DNA of 10,556 nt, taken from positions 1 to 10,556 of the forward strand of contig JAOUKG010000030.1 of assembly GCA_029882725.1 (NCBI GenBank). Direction: 5' to 3'. Within the stretch, counting starts at the first letter, position 1, and each line of letters opens with the position of its first letter. Below, piece after piece: positions 1 through 5,417 of this stretch. The translations under genes were made by a program, and so were the position numbers. Origin of the DNA: Cyclobacteriaceae bacterium (GTDB taxonomy: Bacteria; Bacteroidota; Bacteroidia; Cytophagales; Cyclobacteriaceae). The notes below the pieces were generated by a model. It saw only the letters and a program-made list of their open reading frames with translations, did no database searches and was not told the origin of the DNA.

Positions 1-1
1 A

Positions 2-364
2 TGCGTACGTTGCCATGCAATTGGCGGAGAAGGCGGAGAAGTTGGGCCTGATTTAAGTAAGATAGGTGAGACACTTTCGCGTAAGCAAATTCTGGAGGCA
101 ATGATTGACCCCAGTGCCAGACTTGCACCAGGCTATGGTACGGTAACTTTAACTTTATCTGACGGGCAAACGGTTACAGGAGTATTGATTGAAGAAACGG
201 AGGAGGAGCTTACTTTGAGAACCAACGAAGCAGAACCTTTGGAGATCCCTGTTTCCAGAATTACCAAAAGACAAAATATGCCTTCAGGTATGCCACCTAT
301 GAATTCGATTATGAGTAAAATGGAAATCCGTAATATGGTAGAATTTTTGGCGGGTCAAAAATAA
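2..364 (+). CDS. C-terminal end of a c-type cytochrome / PVC-type haem-binding domain protein (5' partial)
   Basis: The frame is open from base 2 to the TAA at 362-364 and gives 120 residues, so the start lies outside the window. The first five residues are CVRCH, a c-type haem attachment motif, followed by a GPDLS-x-IG stretch, an LEAMIDPSA stretch, a GYGTVTL strand, and an MPSGMPPMN segment whose methionine is a plausible distal haem ligand. This order matches the C-terminal cytochrome module (TIGR02603-like) of large secreted dehydrogenase/HEAT-repeat proteins found in Planctomycetes, Verrucomicrobia and Bacteroidota. Known members attach haem covalently in the periplasm and pass electrons from sugar or other substrate oxidation; the catalytic part of this protein is not visible. 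The ATG at 101 is internal and would cut off the haem motif, so it is not the start. The family call is confident; the full protein and its substrate are unknown. Confidence 0.85.
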   Translation, partial: CVRCHAIGGEGGEVGPDLSKIGETLSRKQILEAMIDPSARLAPGYGTVTLTLSDGQTVTGVLIEETEEELTLRTNEAEPLEIPVSRITKRQNMPSGMPPMNSIMSKMEIRNMVEFLAGQK

Positions 365-369
365 TATCG

Positions 370-402
370 TTGTAGGGGTAGACCTTGCGCCTACCCCTAC
401 AA
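370..402. repeat. GC-rich 12-bp inverted repeat between convergent genes; bidirectional terminator and/or dispersed palindrome
   Basis: Bases 370-381 (TTGTAGGGGTAG) pair perfectly with 391-402 around a 9-base loop, ACCTTGCGC. It starts 5 bases after the cytochrome stop and ends 9 bases before the stop of the convergent transporter, so it is placed to end transcripts from both sides. Neither side has a long T run, as is common for terminators in this phylum. The sequence (GTAGGGG arms with an ACCTTG loop) also resembles GTAGGGGC...CTTG...GCCCCTAC palindromes that I recall as dispersed intergenic repeats in several phyla. That resemblance is from memory and unverified. Confidence 0.75.
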
Positions 403-411
403 TTCAAAACA

Positions 412-1566
412 TTATTTTCCGTTCAATTTCCAGGAACCTACCATAGTAATAATGGTTAAAATTAAAACCATTAAAAAGCTATTGTTTAATCCGTATTCTT
501 CGGCGATTAATCCCATCAATACCGGGCCAATGAGGAATCCGAAAAAACCGGCACTGGCAACCGAGGCTAGACCGTAGGCGGGATTAATTCCTTTTACCTT
601 AGCAGCTCCGCTAAAAATAACAGGAACAACACAGGAATATCCTGTGCCTATAAGAGCAAACCCTAAAATACTCCATCCAATACTTTGCATCATCACAAGA
701 AAAATTCCGATTAGCGCAACGATGCTTCCTGTAAAAACCACGCCTCTATTTCCATAGGAATAGATTAAATGATCTCCACCAAATCTGCCCAAGGTCATGG
801 TGAGGGAAAATGCAGCAAATCCAAATCCTGCCATTTCAGGGCTACTTCCCAAAAAATCATTGAGATAAACGGTGCTCCAGTCTGTTACGGCACCCTCGGA
901 GGTCATAATACAAAAACTGATAAGCGCTAAAACAAAGACCGGCTTGGTAGGTAAGGCAAATAAGGGTGCTTCGGCTTTGTTGTCTTCATCGTGTAAATTT
1001 CCTATATGTTTTCTTACAAAGAGCAACACTATAATGATTACAAAGAGGCATGAAAAGACCATTTGTACTCCTCCCGAAATGGATGATCCGGCTATTAAAC
1101 CTCCAATAATTCCACCTAATATTCCCCCCAGACTAAAAAAACCATGACTTGTGGACATGATATTAACCTTTTCTATTTTTTCGATCGTATTAACTACTGC
1201 ATTGATAGAAATATCCACCCACCCCATGGTAAAACCCAATACAAATAAGCTTAGACAAAGTTGCGTATAAGAAACGGCTAAAAACGGCAAAATAGCTAAA
1301 GAGGAAAAAGCCAAAATGGCATATACTGCTGTTTTCCCTTCCCCGATTTTTCTTATAAGGCTCGTGGTGAGCATCATACTGATTATACTTCCTACAGGGA
1401 TAAAAAACAGTGCGATGCCTAAATCACCTTCAGATAGATCAAGTCGGTGTTTCACTTCCGGGAGTCGGGTAATCCAGAAGGCGAATAAAATACTTAATGA
1501 CAGATAACATAAACCCGCAGCGAGGTGCCGTTTGTTTGTAATGTAGTTAAGTAAACGCTTATGCAT
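412..1566 (-). CDS. Major facilitator superfamily transporter (YbjJ/FucP-like)
   Basis: A 384-residue, strongly hydrophobic protein from the ATG at 1566, with about 12 predicted membrane spans, the usual length and topology for this superfamily. Near the N-terminus it has the segment FWITRLPEVKHRLDLSEGDLG, characteristic of the YbjJ-like branch, and a TLGRFGGDH loop in the second half resembling the superfamily's conserved cytoplasmic loop. Its role would be secondary transport across the inner membrane; the substrate cannot be read from the sequence. An upstream in-frame GTG at 1608 would add 14 residues, but a promoter-like TATTTTTG (1579-1572) lies between the two, so I prefer ATG 1566. 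It is transcribed alone, convergent with the cytochrome gene and divergent from the sigma-factor gene. Confidence 0.85.
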   Translation of the reverse strand: MHKRLLNYITNKRHLAAGLCYLSLSILFAFWITRLPEVKHRLDLSEGDLGIALFFIPVGSIISMMLTTSLIRKIGEGKTAVYAILAFSSLAILPFLAVSYTQLCLSLFVLGFTMGWVDISINAVVNTIEKIEKVNIMSTSHGFFSLGGILGGIIGGLIAGSSISGGVQMVFSCLFVIIIVLLFVRKHIGNLHDEDNKAEAPLFALPTKPVFVLALISFCIMTSEGAVTDWSTVYLNDFLGSSPEMAGFGFAAFSLTMTLGRFGGDHLIYSYGNRGVVFTGSIVALIGIFLVMMQSIGWSILGFALIGTGYSCVVPVIFSGAAKVKGINPAYGLASVASAGFFGFLIGPVLMGLIAEEYGLNNSFLMVLILTIITMVGSWKLNGK

Positions 1567-1571
1567 AGCCG

Positions 1572-1602
1572 CAAAAATACGTTTGTAATTTTTAATCGCC
1601 AA
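1572..1602 (-). promoter_or_regulatory. Candidate Bacteroidota-type promoter of the transporter, almost abutting its ATG
   Basis: On the minus strand TTG (1602-1600) is followed after 20 bases by TATTTTTG (1579-1572), a full match to TAnnTTTG within the spacing range known for this phylum. Only five bases separate its last G from the ATG, so transcription would begin at or next to the start codon, giving a leaderless or near-leaderless message. Confidence 0.45.
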
Positions 1603-1770
1603 GAGCACGGGTTATTGGTGTTTTTTAATTGGTATTTTTCCTACACTTCGAAGGGGAATAAAAACAGCAGGGAACGCAAAGAACGCTGACTTTCATTATT
1701 GTAATTTGTGTTTTTTAATTAAATAGGGGTTCTGGCGTTTTAATATAACTACATTATAGTTCACCTACTT

Positions 1771-1800
1771 TTGATCCCATTTCAAAGTCGTGTACTTTTA
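1771..1800 (+). promoter_or_regulatory. Candidate Bacteroidota-type promoter of the sigma-factor gene
   Basis: TTG (1771-1773), a 19-base spacer, then TACTTTTA (1793-1800), which differs from TAnnTTTG only at the last base. Transcription would start around 1805-1808, about 45 bases before the TTG at 1853. A second TAnnTTTG match (TACTTTTG, 1766-1773) overlaps the upstream element but has no TTG at proper distance. Confidence 0.45.
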
Positions 1801-1852
1801 GGTGTTGTGACTAATTAAGAAATGCGGGTTATTATGAAAAAAACTTATTGAT

Positions 1853-2434
1853 TTGAAAGCAGGCCATCATCTTACAGAAAATGAAATCCAGGAGGAAAAC
1901 GATTGGGTGGATCGGGCCAGGAGGGATCCCAGGCAGTTTGGTAAGTTGTATGACCGATATTTTGAAGGAATTTTTAATTTTGTTTATAGAAGGACTGACG
2001 ATGAGGATTTGGCAGATGACCTTACTTCACAAACGTTTTTAAAGGCATTGTCAAATATTCATAAATATGAGTTTAGGGGCTTGCCCTTTTCTGCCTGGTT
2101 ATATAGAATTGCTACCAATGAAGTATATAGGCATTTTAATAAAAGAGGAAAGAACCCCATTTTTAGCATTGAAGAGGAGAGAGTGAAGGAGTTGGTAAGT
2201 GAATCAGGGGAAGCAGATATTGAAGAAAAGGTAAAGTTAGTAATGGATGTGATGAAAGATGCTCCCAGTGAATTGGTTGAAGTATTGGAATTAAGATTTT
2301 TTGAAGAAAAGAATTTCAAAGAAATTTCGTATATTTTAAATATAACAGAAAGCGGTGCAAAAATGAGAACGTACCGGGCATTAGAAAAATTAAAGAAATT
2401 AATACAAGCAAAACCAGGATATGGGCAGGAATGA
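1853..2434 (+). CDS. RNA polymerase sigma factor, sigma-70 family, ECF type
   Basis: A 193-residue protein, the usual size for an extracytoplasmic-function sigma factor. Region 2 covers about residues 30-97, with the DLADDLTSQTFLKAL helix at 53-66 and the promoter -10-recognition stretch FSAWLYRIATNEVYRHFNKR at 79-98. Region 4 covers about 138-183, with LELRFFEEKNFKEISYIL and the recognition helix ESGAKMRTYRALEKLK. It directs RNA polymerase to a set of promoters that cannot be deduced here. The only start in frame is TTG at 1853; an ATG at 1834 lies one base out of frame, separated by a run of seven A. The downstream small membrane protein overlaps its last 14 bases, so the two are very likely co-translated. 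No typical zinc-binding anti-sigma domain is encoded next to it. Confidence 0.93.
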   Translation: MKAGHHLTENEIQEENDWVDRARRDPRQFGKLYDRYFEGIFNFVYRRTDDEDLADDLTSQTFLKALSNIHKYEFRGLPFSAWLYRIATNEVYRHFNKRGKNPIFSIEEERVKELVSESGEADIEEKVKLVMDVMKDAPSELVEVLELRFFEEKNFKEISYILNITESGAKMRTYRALEKLKKLIQAKPGYGQE

Positions 2435-2609
2435 AATAAAATTCAGAAGACAGACCATGACCTCGAGGCGTATTGACCGCCATAAAAATTATGAGGCATT
2501 GATGAGGCGACATCGTCGTACTTCCCGTGTCCGGCTTGTTTTCAAACTAGTGGTGGGTGGTTTAGTAGTTGTTTTGTTGGTTTATCTTTATTTTTTCTTT
2601 GCGAGGTAG
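2421..2609 (+). CDS. Small basic single-span membrane protein, co-transcribed with the sigma factor
   Basis: Sixty-two residues if it starts at ATG 2421, which overlaps the sigma gene by 14 bases; ATG 2457 would give 50 residues and is also possible. The first 42 residues hold about 15 Arg/Lys and two His and no obvious fold. Residues about 39-60 form one hydrophobic helix (VGGLVVVLLVYLYFFF) at the extreme C-terminus, followed only by AR. By the positive-inside rule the basic head should face the cytoplasm, anchored by its tail. I do not recognise a named family. Its tight coupling to an ECF sigma gene makes a role as a membrane tether or unconventional anti-sigma factor conceivable, but that is inference from position only. 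Confidence 0.72.
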   Translation: MGRNEIKFRRQTMTSRRIDRHKNYEALMRRHRRTSRVRLVFKLVVGGLVVVLLVYLYFFFAR

Positions 2610-2630
2610 GGGATTACCTATAAAATATTC

Positions 2631-2670
2631 AGTATTCCAAAAGGTGGATTTTATTACCTTTTGGAATACT
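2631..2670. terminator. Perfect 15-bp stem-loop, likely bidirectional terminator
   Basis: Bases 2631-2645 (AGTATTCCAAAAGGT) are exactly complementary to 2656-2670, with a 10-base loop. It lies 22 bases beyond the small membrane gene and downstream of the convergent msrC gene. On the minus strand the stem is followed by GAATATTTTATA, moderately T-rich; on the plus strand no T run follows. Confidence 0.75.
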
Positions 2671-2743
2671 CACCAAAATCCTAAGAAGCTTAAAACATAA
2701 AAGAGTATTGCGGTTATAAAACAATTCAGTTACAAAACTGAGA

Positions 2744-2780
2744 AGTTAAACCATATAAGTTTGGGTGACGTTGTTTAACT
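2744..2780. repeat. Small inverted repeat downstream of msrC
   Basis: AGTTAAAC (2744-2751) and GTTTAACT (2773-2780) are perfect inverted repeats with a 21-base loop, 22 bases past the msrC stop. The stem is AT-rich and the loop long, so a terminator role is weak; the stronger stem at 2631-2670 is the better candidate. Confidence 0.3.
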
Positions 2781-2801
2781 GTTCTAGTGAGCTCTTGGCT
2801 T

Positions 2802-3278
2802 TCAATTGCCAACCCCCAAACATATTTCCTCTAAGTACTTCTGATCTATCCCAGAAAAATTATTAACCTTTTCAGAATCCACATCCAGCACCATAATTAC
2901 TTTTCCATTTTTAATTACGGGCACTACAATCTCTGAACGACTTGCACTGCTACAGGCAATATGGCCTGGAAATTCCTCAACATCGGGTACCAGTATAGTT
3001 TCCGCTTTTTCCCAGGCAGTGCCACAAACCCCCTTTCCTTTAGATATACGCGTGCAGGCCACCGGACCTTGAAATGGTCCAAGTACCAGTTCATCTTCCT
3101 TTACAATATAAAAACCAACCCATAAAAACCTGAATGCCTCCATAAGCGCAGCTGTGATGTTAGCTAAATTGGCAATTAAATCAGTTTCACCGGCTGTTAA
3201 AGCCTGAATTTGAGGCAATATGCTTTTGTAAATGTCTTCCCTGCTGTCTGTTTTAGGAATTATAAGTTCTTCAGCCAT
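2802..3278 (-). CDS. msrC: Free methionine-(R)-sulfoxide reductase (GAF-domain fRMsr)
   Basis: A compact single GAF-domain protein of 158 residues from ATG 3278, the normal length of the family that includes E. coli YebR/MsrC. It reduces free (not protein-bound) methionine-R-sulfoxide, using thioredoxin as reductant, in the cytoplasm. The diagnostic blocks are present: LGPFQGPVACTRI, GKGVCGTAW and FPGHIACSSASRSEIVVP, giving the three conserved cysteines, then a VLDVDS strand. In the known enzymes the cysteine in GHIAC is catalytic and the other two resolve the disulfide. A TTG at 3293 would extend it by five residues; ATG 3278 overlaps the last 8 bases of ribD, suggesting translational coupling. 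The pairing with ribD has no obvious biochemical logic beyond shared expression. Confidence 0.93.
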   Translation of the reverse strand: MAEELIIPKTDSREDIYKSILPQIQALTAGETDLIANLANITAALMEAFRFLWVGFYIVKEDELVLGPFQGPVACTRISKGKGVCGTAWEKAETILVPDVEEFPGHIACSSASRSEIVVPVIKNGKVIMVLDVDSEKVNNFSGIDQKYLEEICLGVGN

Positions 3279-4308
3279 TATTGTTGTTTTCAATGATGAA
3301 AAGTGTATTGTTCATGATTTTTTCACTATAAGAAATGACTCCCGGTATTTCTGGGGCAGAGATGCCTTCACCAAATAAGTTGGTAGATTGAAAAATTCTG
3401 CACTCATCCCAGATACCTTCTTCAATAAATGCTCTGTGTATGGTTGCTCCTCCTTCTACCAAAACAGACTGGACTCCCTTTTCATATAGATCTTTCATAA
3501 TCTCACTGATAAACTGAAATTGCTGAACCATAATAAATTCTTTGTTTCCTTCTATTCTGTTTTCTTTGAGGTTATAAGTTAATGTACGCCCCTCGTCTTT
3601 GTATATAGTTAAATCAGGAGACAAGGAAAGCTTTCTGTCTATGATGATACGTACGGGGTCTTTTCCAGCCCATTCCCTTGTGTTCAATTTTGGGTCGTCC
3701 TTTTCTGCTGTGGTTGTTCCCACCAGAATGCCTGCACATTCACCCCTCCATTTATGAACAATTTTTCTGGAAAGTTTATTGCTTATCCATTTGGAGTCAT
3801 TATTGGCTTTTGCAATATATTTATCTGCTGTTTGTGCCCACTTCAATAAAATATAAGGTCTTTTTTTCTCATGGAAAGTAAAGAATTTATGGTTTAGTTT
3901 TCTGGATTCAGCCTCCAAAATACCCACAACAACAGTTTTGCCCGCATTTTGTAATATTTCAATTCCTTTTCCCTGTACTTTTGGATTAGGATCCACGGAA
4001 CTGATGTATACTGTATTGATGGGTAGGCTTGCGAGTCTCGGCGCACAAGGAGGGGTTAAACCCTGATGACTGCAAGGTTCAAGGCTTACATAAATATCAG
4101 CATCCTGAAGATCTTTTTGATTTTTAATTTTTGATAAGGCCATAATTTCGGCATGCATTCCTCCGTGGTACTGATGCCACCCTTCGGCAATAATTTTGTC
4201 GTTTTTTACAATCACACAACCTACCAGAGGATTGGGAGCCACTCTGCCGGTGCCACGAGCGGCAAGTTCAAGGGCTCTTTGCATGAAAAGTTCTTGTTGG
4301 CTTTCCAT
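3271..4308 (-). CDS. ribD: Bifunctional riboflavin biosynthesis protein RibD (deaminase/reductase)
   Basis: 345 residues from ATG 4308. The N-terminal deaminase (about 1-145) carries the zinc motif HAE (residues 52-54) and PCSHQGLTPPC (78-88), with Cys79 and Cys88 as zinc ligands, plus the APNPLVGCVIV strand. The C-terminal reductase (about 150-345) has RPYILLKWAQTAD, SKWISN, ILVGTTTAEKDDPKLNTR and LVEGGATIHRAFIEE. It carries out the second and third steps after GTP cyclohydrolase II: pyrimidine deamination, then NADPH-dependent reduction of the ribosyl side chain. Mild departures from the common pattern are M for P before HAE and L for R/K in GxTPPC. ATG 4371 would add 21 residues and run into prmC; the shorter start matches the family. 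It is followed by overlapping msrC. Confidence 0.94.
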   Translation of the reverse strand: MESQQELFMQRALELAARGTGRVAPNPLVGCVIVKNDKIIAEGWHQYHGGMHAEIMALSKIKNQKDLQDADIYVSLEPCSHQGLTPPCAPRLASLPINTVYISSVDPNPKVQGKGIEILQNAGKTVVVGILEAESRKLNHKFFTFHEKKRPYILLKWAQTADKYIAKANNDSKWISNKLSRKIVHKWRGECAGILVGTTTAEKDDPKLNTREWAGKDPVRIIIDRKLSLSPDLTIYKDEGRTLTYNLKENRIEGNKEFIMVQQFQFISEIMKDLYEKGVQSVLVEGGATIHRAFIEEGIWDECRIFQSTNLFGEGISAPEIPGVISYSEKIMNNTLFIIENNNNG

Positions 4309-4321
4309 AAGTTTATATTTG
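4294..4321 (+). promoter_or_regulatory. Consensus Bacteroidota promoter of prmC
   Basis: TTG (4294-4296), exactly 17 bases, then TATATTTG (4314-4321), a perfect match to TAnnTTTG. The predicted start near 4326-4328 leaves a leader of about 42 bases. The promoter lies across the 5' end of the divergent ribD gene, so the two transcripts could influence each other. Confidence 0.6.
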
Positions 4322-4333
4322 AGGAATGCGAAT

Positions 4334-4360
4334 TTTGGAATATGCTTTATAAGTTCCAAA
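4334..4360. repeat. Inverted repeat in the prmC leader / ribD upstream region
   Basis: TTTGGAA (4334-4340) and TTCCAAA (4354-4360) are inverted repeats with a 13-base spacer, ending 9 bases before the prmC ATG. It could be a leader hairpin affecting prmC translation or an operator shared by the divergent genes; neither is established. Confidence 0.4.
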
Positions 4361-4369
4361 TTTGAACCC

Positions 4370-5221
4370 ATGAATAATCTGGATTCTATAAGAAATGTTT
4401 TTGATTGGGTTTGTAAATCCCTTCAGAGTCATTGTGAACAGGAGGAAATACCCTACCTGGCCTATCTGATTCTGGAAGAACTTTCCGGTCTAAACCGAAC
4501 GGAAATCATTGCAGACAAACCCTTCGTTTATACGGATAACTTTGATCAAAAATTAAAAACCACTTTAAATAGATTAAAGAAGGGGGAGCCTGTGCAATAC
4601 ATTTTTAACAATGCATGGTTTGGTGACCTTTCTTTTTATGTAAATGAAAATGTACTGATTCCCCGGCAGGAAACAGAAGAACTGGTTGATTTGGTGATTC
4701 GAAGTACGGGTAAAATAAAAAAGAAAATCCTGGATATTGGTACAGGTTCAGGTTGTATTCCGGTTTCGCTAAAAAACAAGGTACCCCAATACGAGATTTC
4801 TGCCTGCGACATCTCCGAAAAGGCATTGGAAGTGGCAGTTAAAAATGCGCAGAAAAATGGGGCTCAGGTCGATTTTTTTATTTGTGATATTTTAAATGAT
4901 ATTCCCAAAGGAGTGTATGATATTGTAATTAGCAATCCTCCCTATATTCCATTGAGTGAAAGGGAGGAAATGGCTTCTCAGGTAAAAGACAAAGAACCCG
5001 GTTTGGCATTGTTTGTTAAAGATGCAGATCCACTACTATTTTATCGGGAAATATTGAAGAAGTCCAGGCAAATTTTGAAGCCTAAAGGCAAGGTATTCTT
5101 TGAATTACATGAAATTCAAGGGGAGTCATTACCTGAAATGGCACAGACATTGGGTTTTTCATGTATGCTATATCACGATTTGAATGGAAAGTTAAGGATG
5201 GCAGAATTGGAATTATTTTAA
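4370..5221 (+). CDS. prmC: Peptide chain release factor N5-glutamine methyltransferase
   Basis: 283 residues from ATG 4370, the normal length. An N-terminal helical substrate-binding domain (about 1-85) is followed by a Rossmann-type methyltransferase domain. Seen motifs are LIPRQETEELV (96-106), the S-adenosylmethionine loop DIGTGSGC (122-129), an acidic CDIS at the end of the next strand, and the catalytic NPPY (189-192), which holds the glutamine amide. It methylates the glutamine of the GGQ motif of release factors 1 and 2 and so supports efficient translation termination. The frame is open upstream to 4196, but that part is antisense to ribD and unlike the family. Its 3' end overlaps the convergent copper chaperone by 9 bp. 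Divergent prmC/ribD is, as I recall, a common arrangement in Bacteroidota. Confidence 0.95.
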   Translation: MNNLDSIRNVFDWVCKSLQSHCEQEEIPYLAYLILEELSGLNRTEIIADKPFVYTDNFDQKLKTTLNRLKKGEPVQYIFNNAWFGDLSFYVNENVLIPRQETEELVDLVIRSTGKIKKKILDIGTGSGCIPVSLKNKVPQYEISACDISEKALEVAVKNAQKNGAQVDFFICDILNDIPKGVYDIVISNPPYIPLSEREEMASQVKDKEPGLALFVKDADPLLFYREILKKSRQILKPKGKVFFELHEIQGESLPEMAQTLGFSCMLYHDLNGKLRMAELELF

Positions 5222-5416
5222 TTCTGCCTTGTAACCAGCCTTCTGAATAGCAGTAATTACCGATTCGGCATCTTTAGACTCTACAGAAAGGGTTCTTTCC
5301 TCGTCCTGTAAATCAACTTCCCAGTTTTCAATAGCTTCATTATTATTGAGGAAAGGAGTGACAGCAGCCACGCAACTGCCACAATTTATATTGGTCTTAA
5401 ATTGATAAAAATTCAT
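5213..5416 (-). CDS. Single-domain heavy-metal-associated protein, copper chaperone-like (CopZ-like)
   Basis: A 67-residue protein that is one complete HMA (ferredoxin-like beta-alpha-beta-beta-alpha-beta) domain. The metal loop is NINCGSC, with Cys12 and Cys15; the usual Met two residues before the first Cys is Ile here. The C-terminal AGYKAELK matches the last strand of the fold. Known relatives carry Cu(I) in the cytoplasm and hand it to the N-terminal domain of Cu-ATPases. It starts one base after the stop of copA, so the two are co-transcribed and probably coupled, supporting a partner role. Its stop lies inside the 3' end of the convergent prmC gene, leaving no room for a terminator between them. 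The copZ role is likely, not proven. Confidence 0.88.
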   Translation of the reverse strand: MNFYQFKTNINCGSCVAAVTPFLNNNEAIENWEVDLQDEERTLSVESKDAESVITAIQKAGYKAELK

Positions 5417-5417
5417 A

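Noticed and set aside
1618..1720. 13-bp direct repeat GTGTTTTTTAATT at 1618-1630 and 1708-1720
   Set aside because: AT-rich and low complexity; only two copies and no other signs of an insertion or array.
4196..4369. Upstream extension of the prmC frame
   Set aside because: It is antisense to the start of ribD and has no family similarity; ATG 4370 gives a full-length PrmC with its own promoter.
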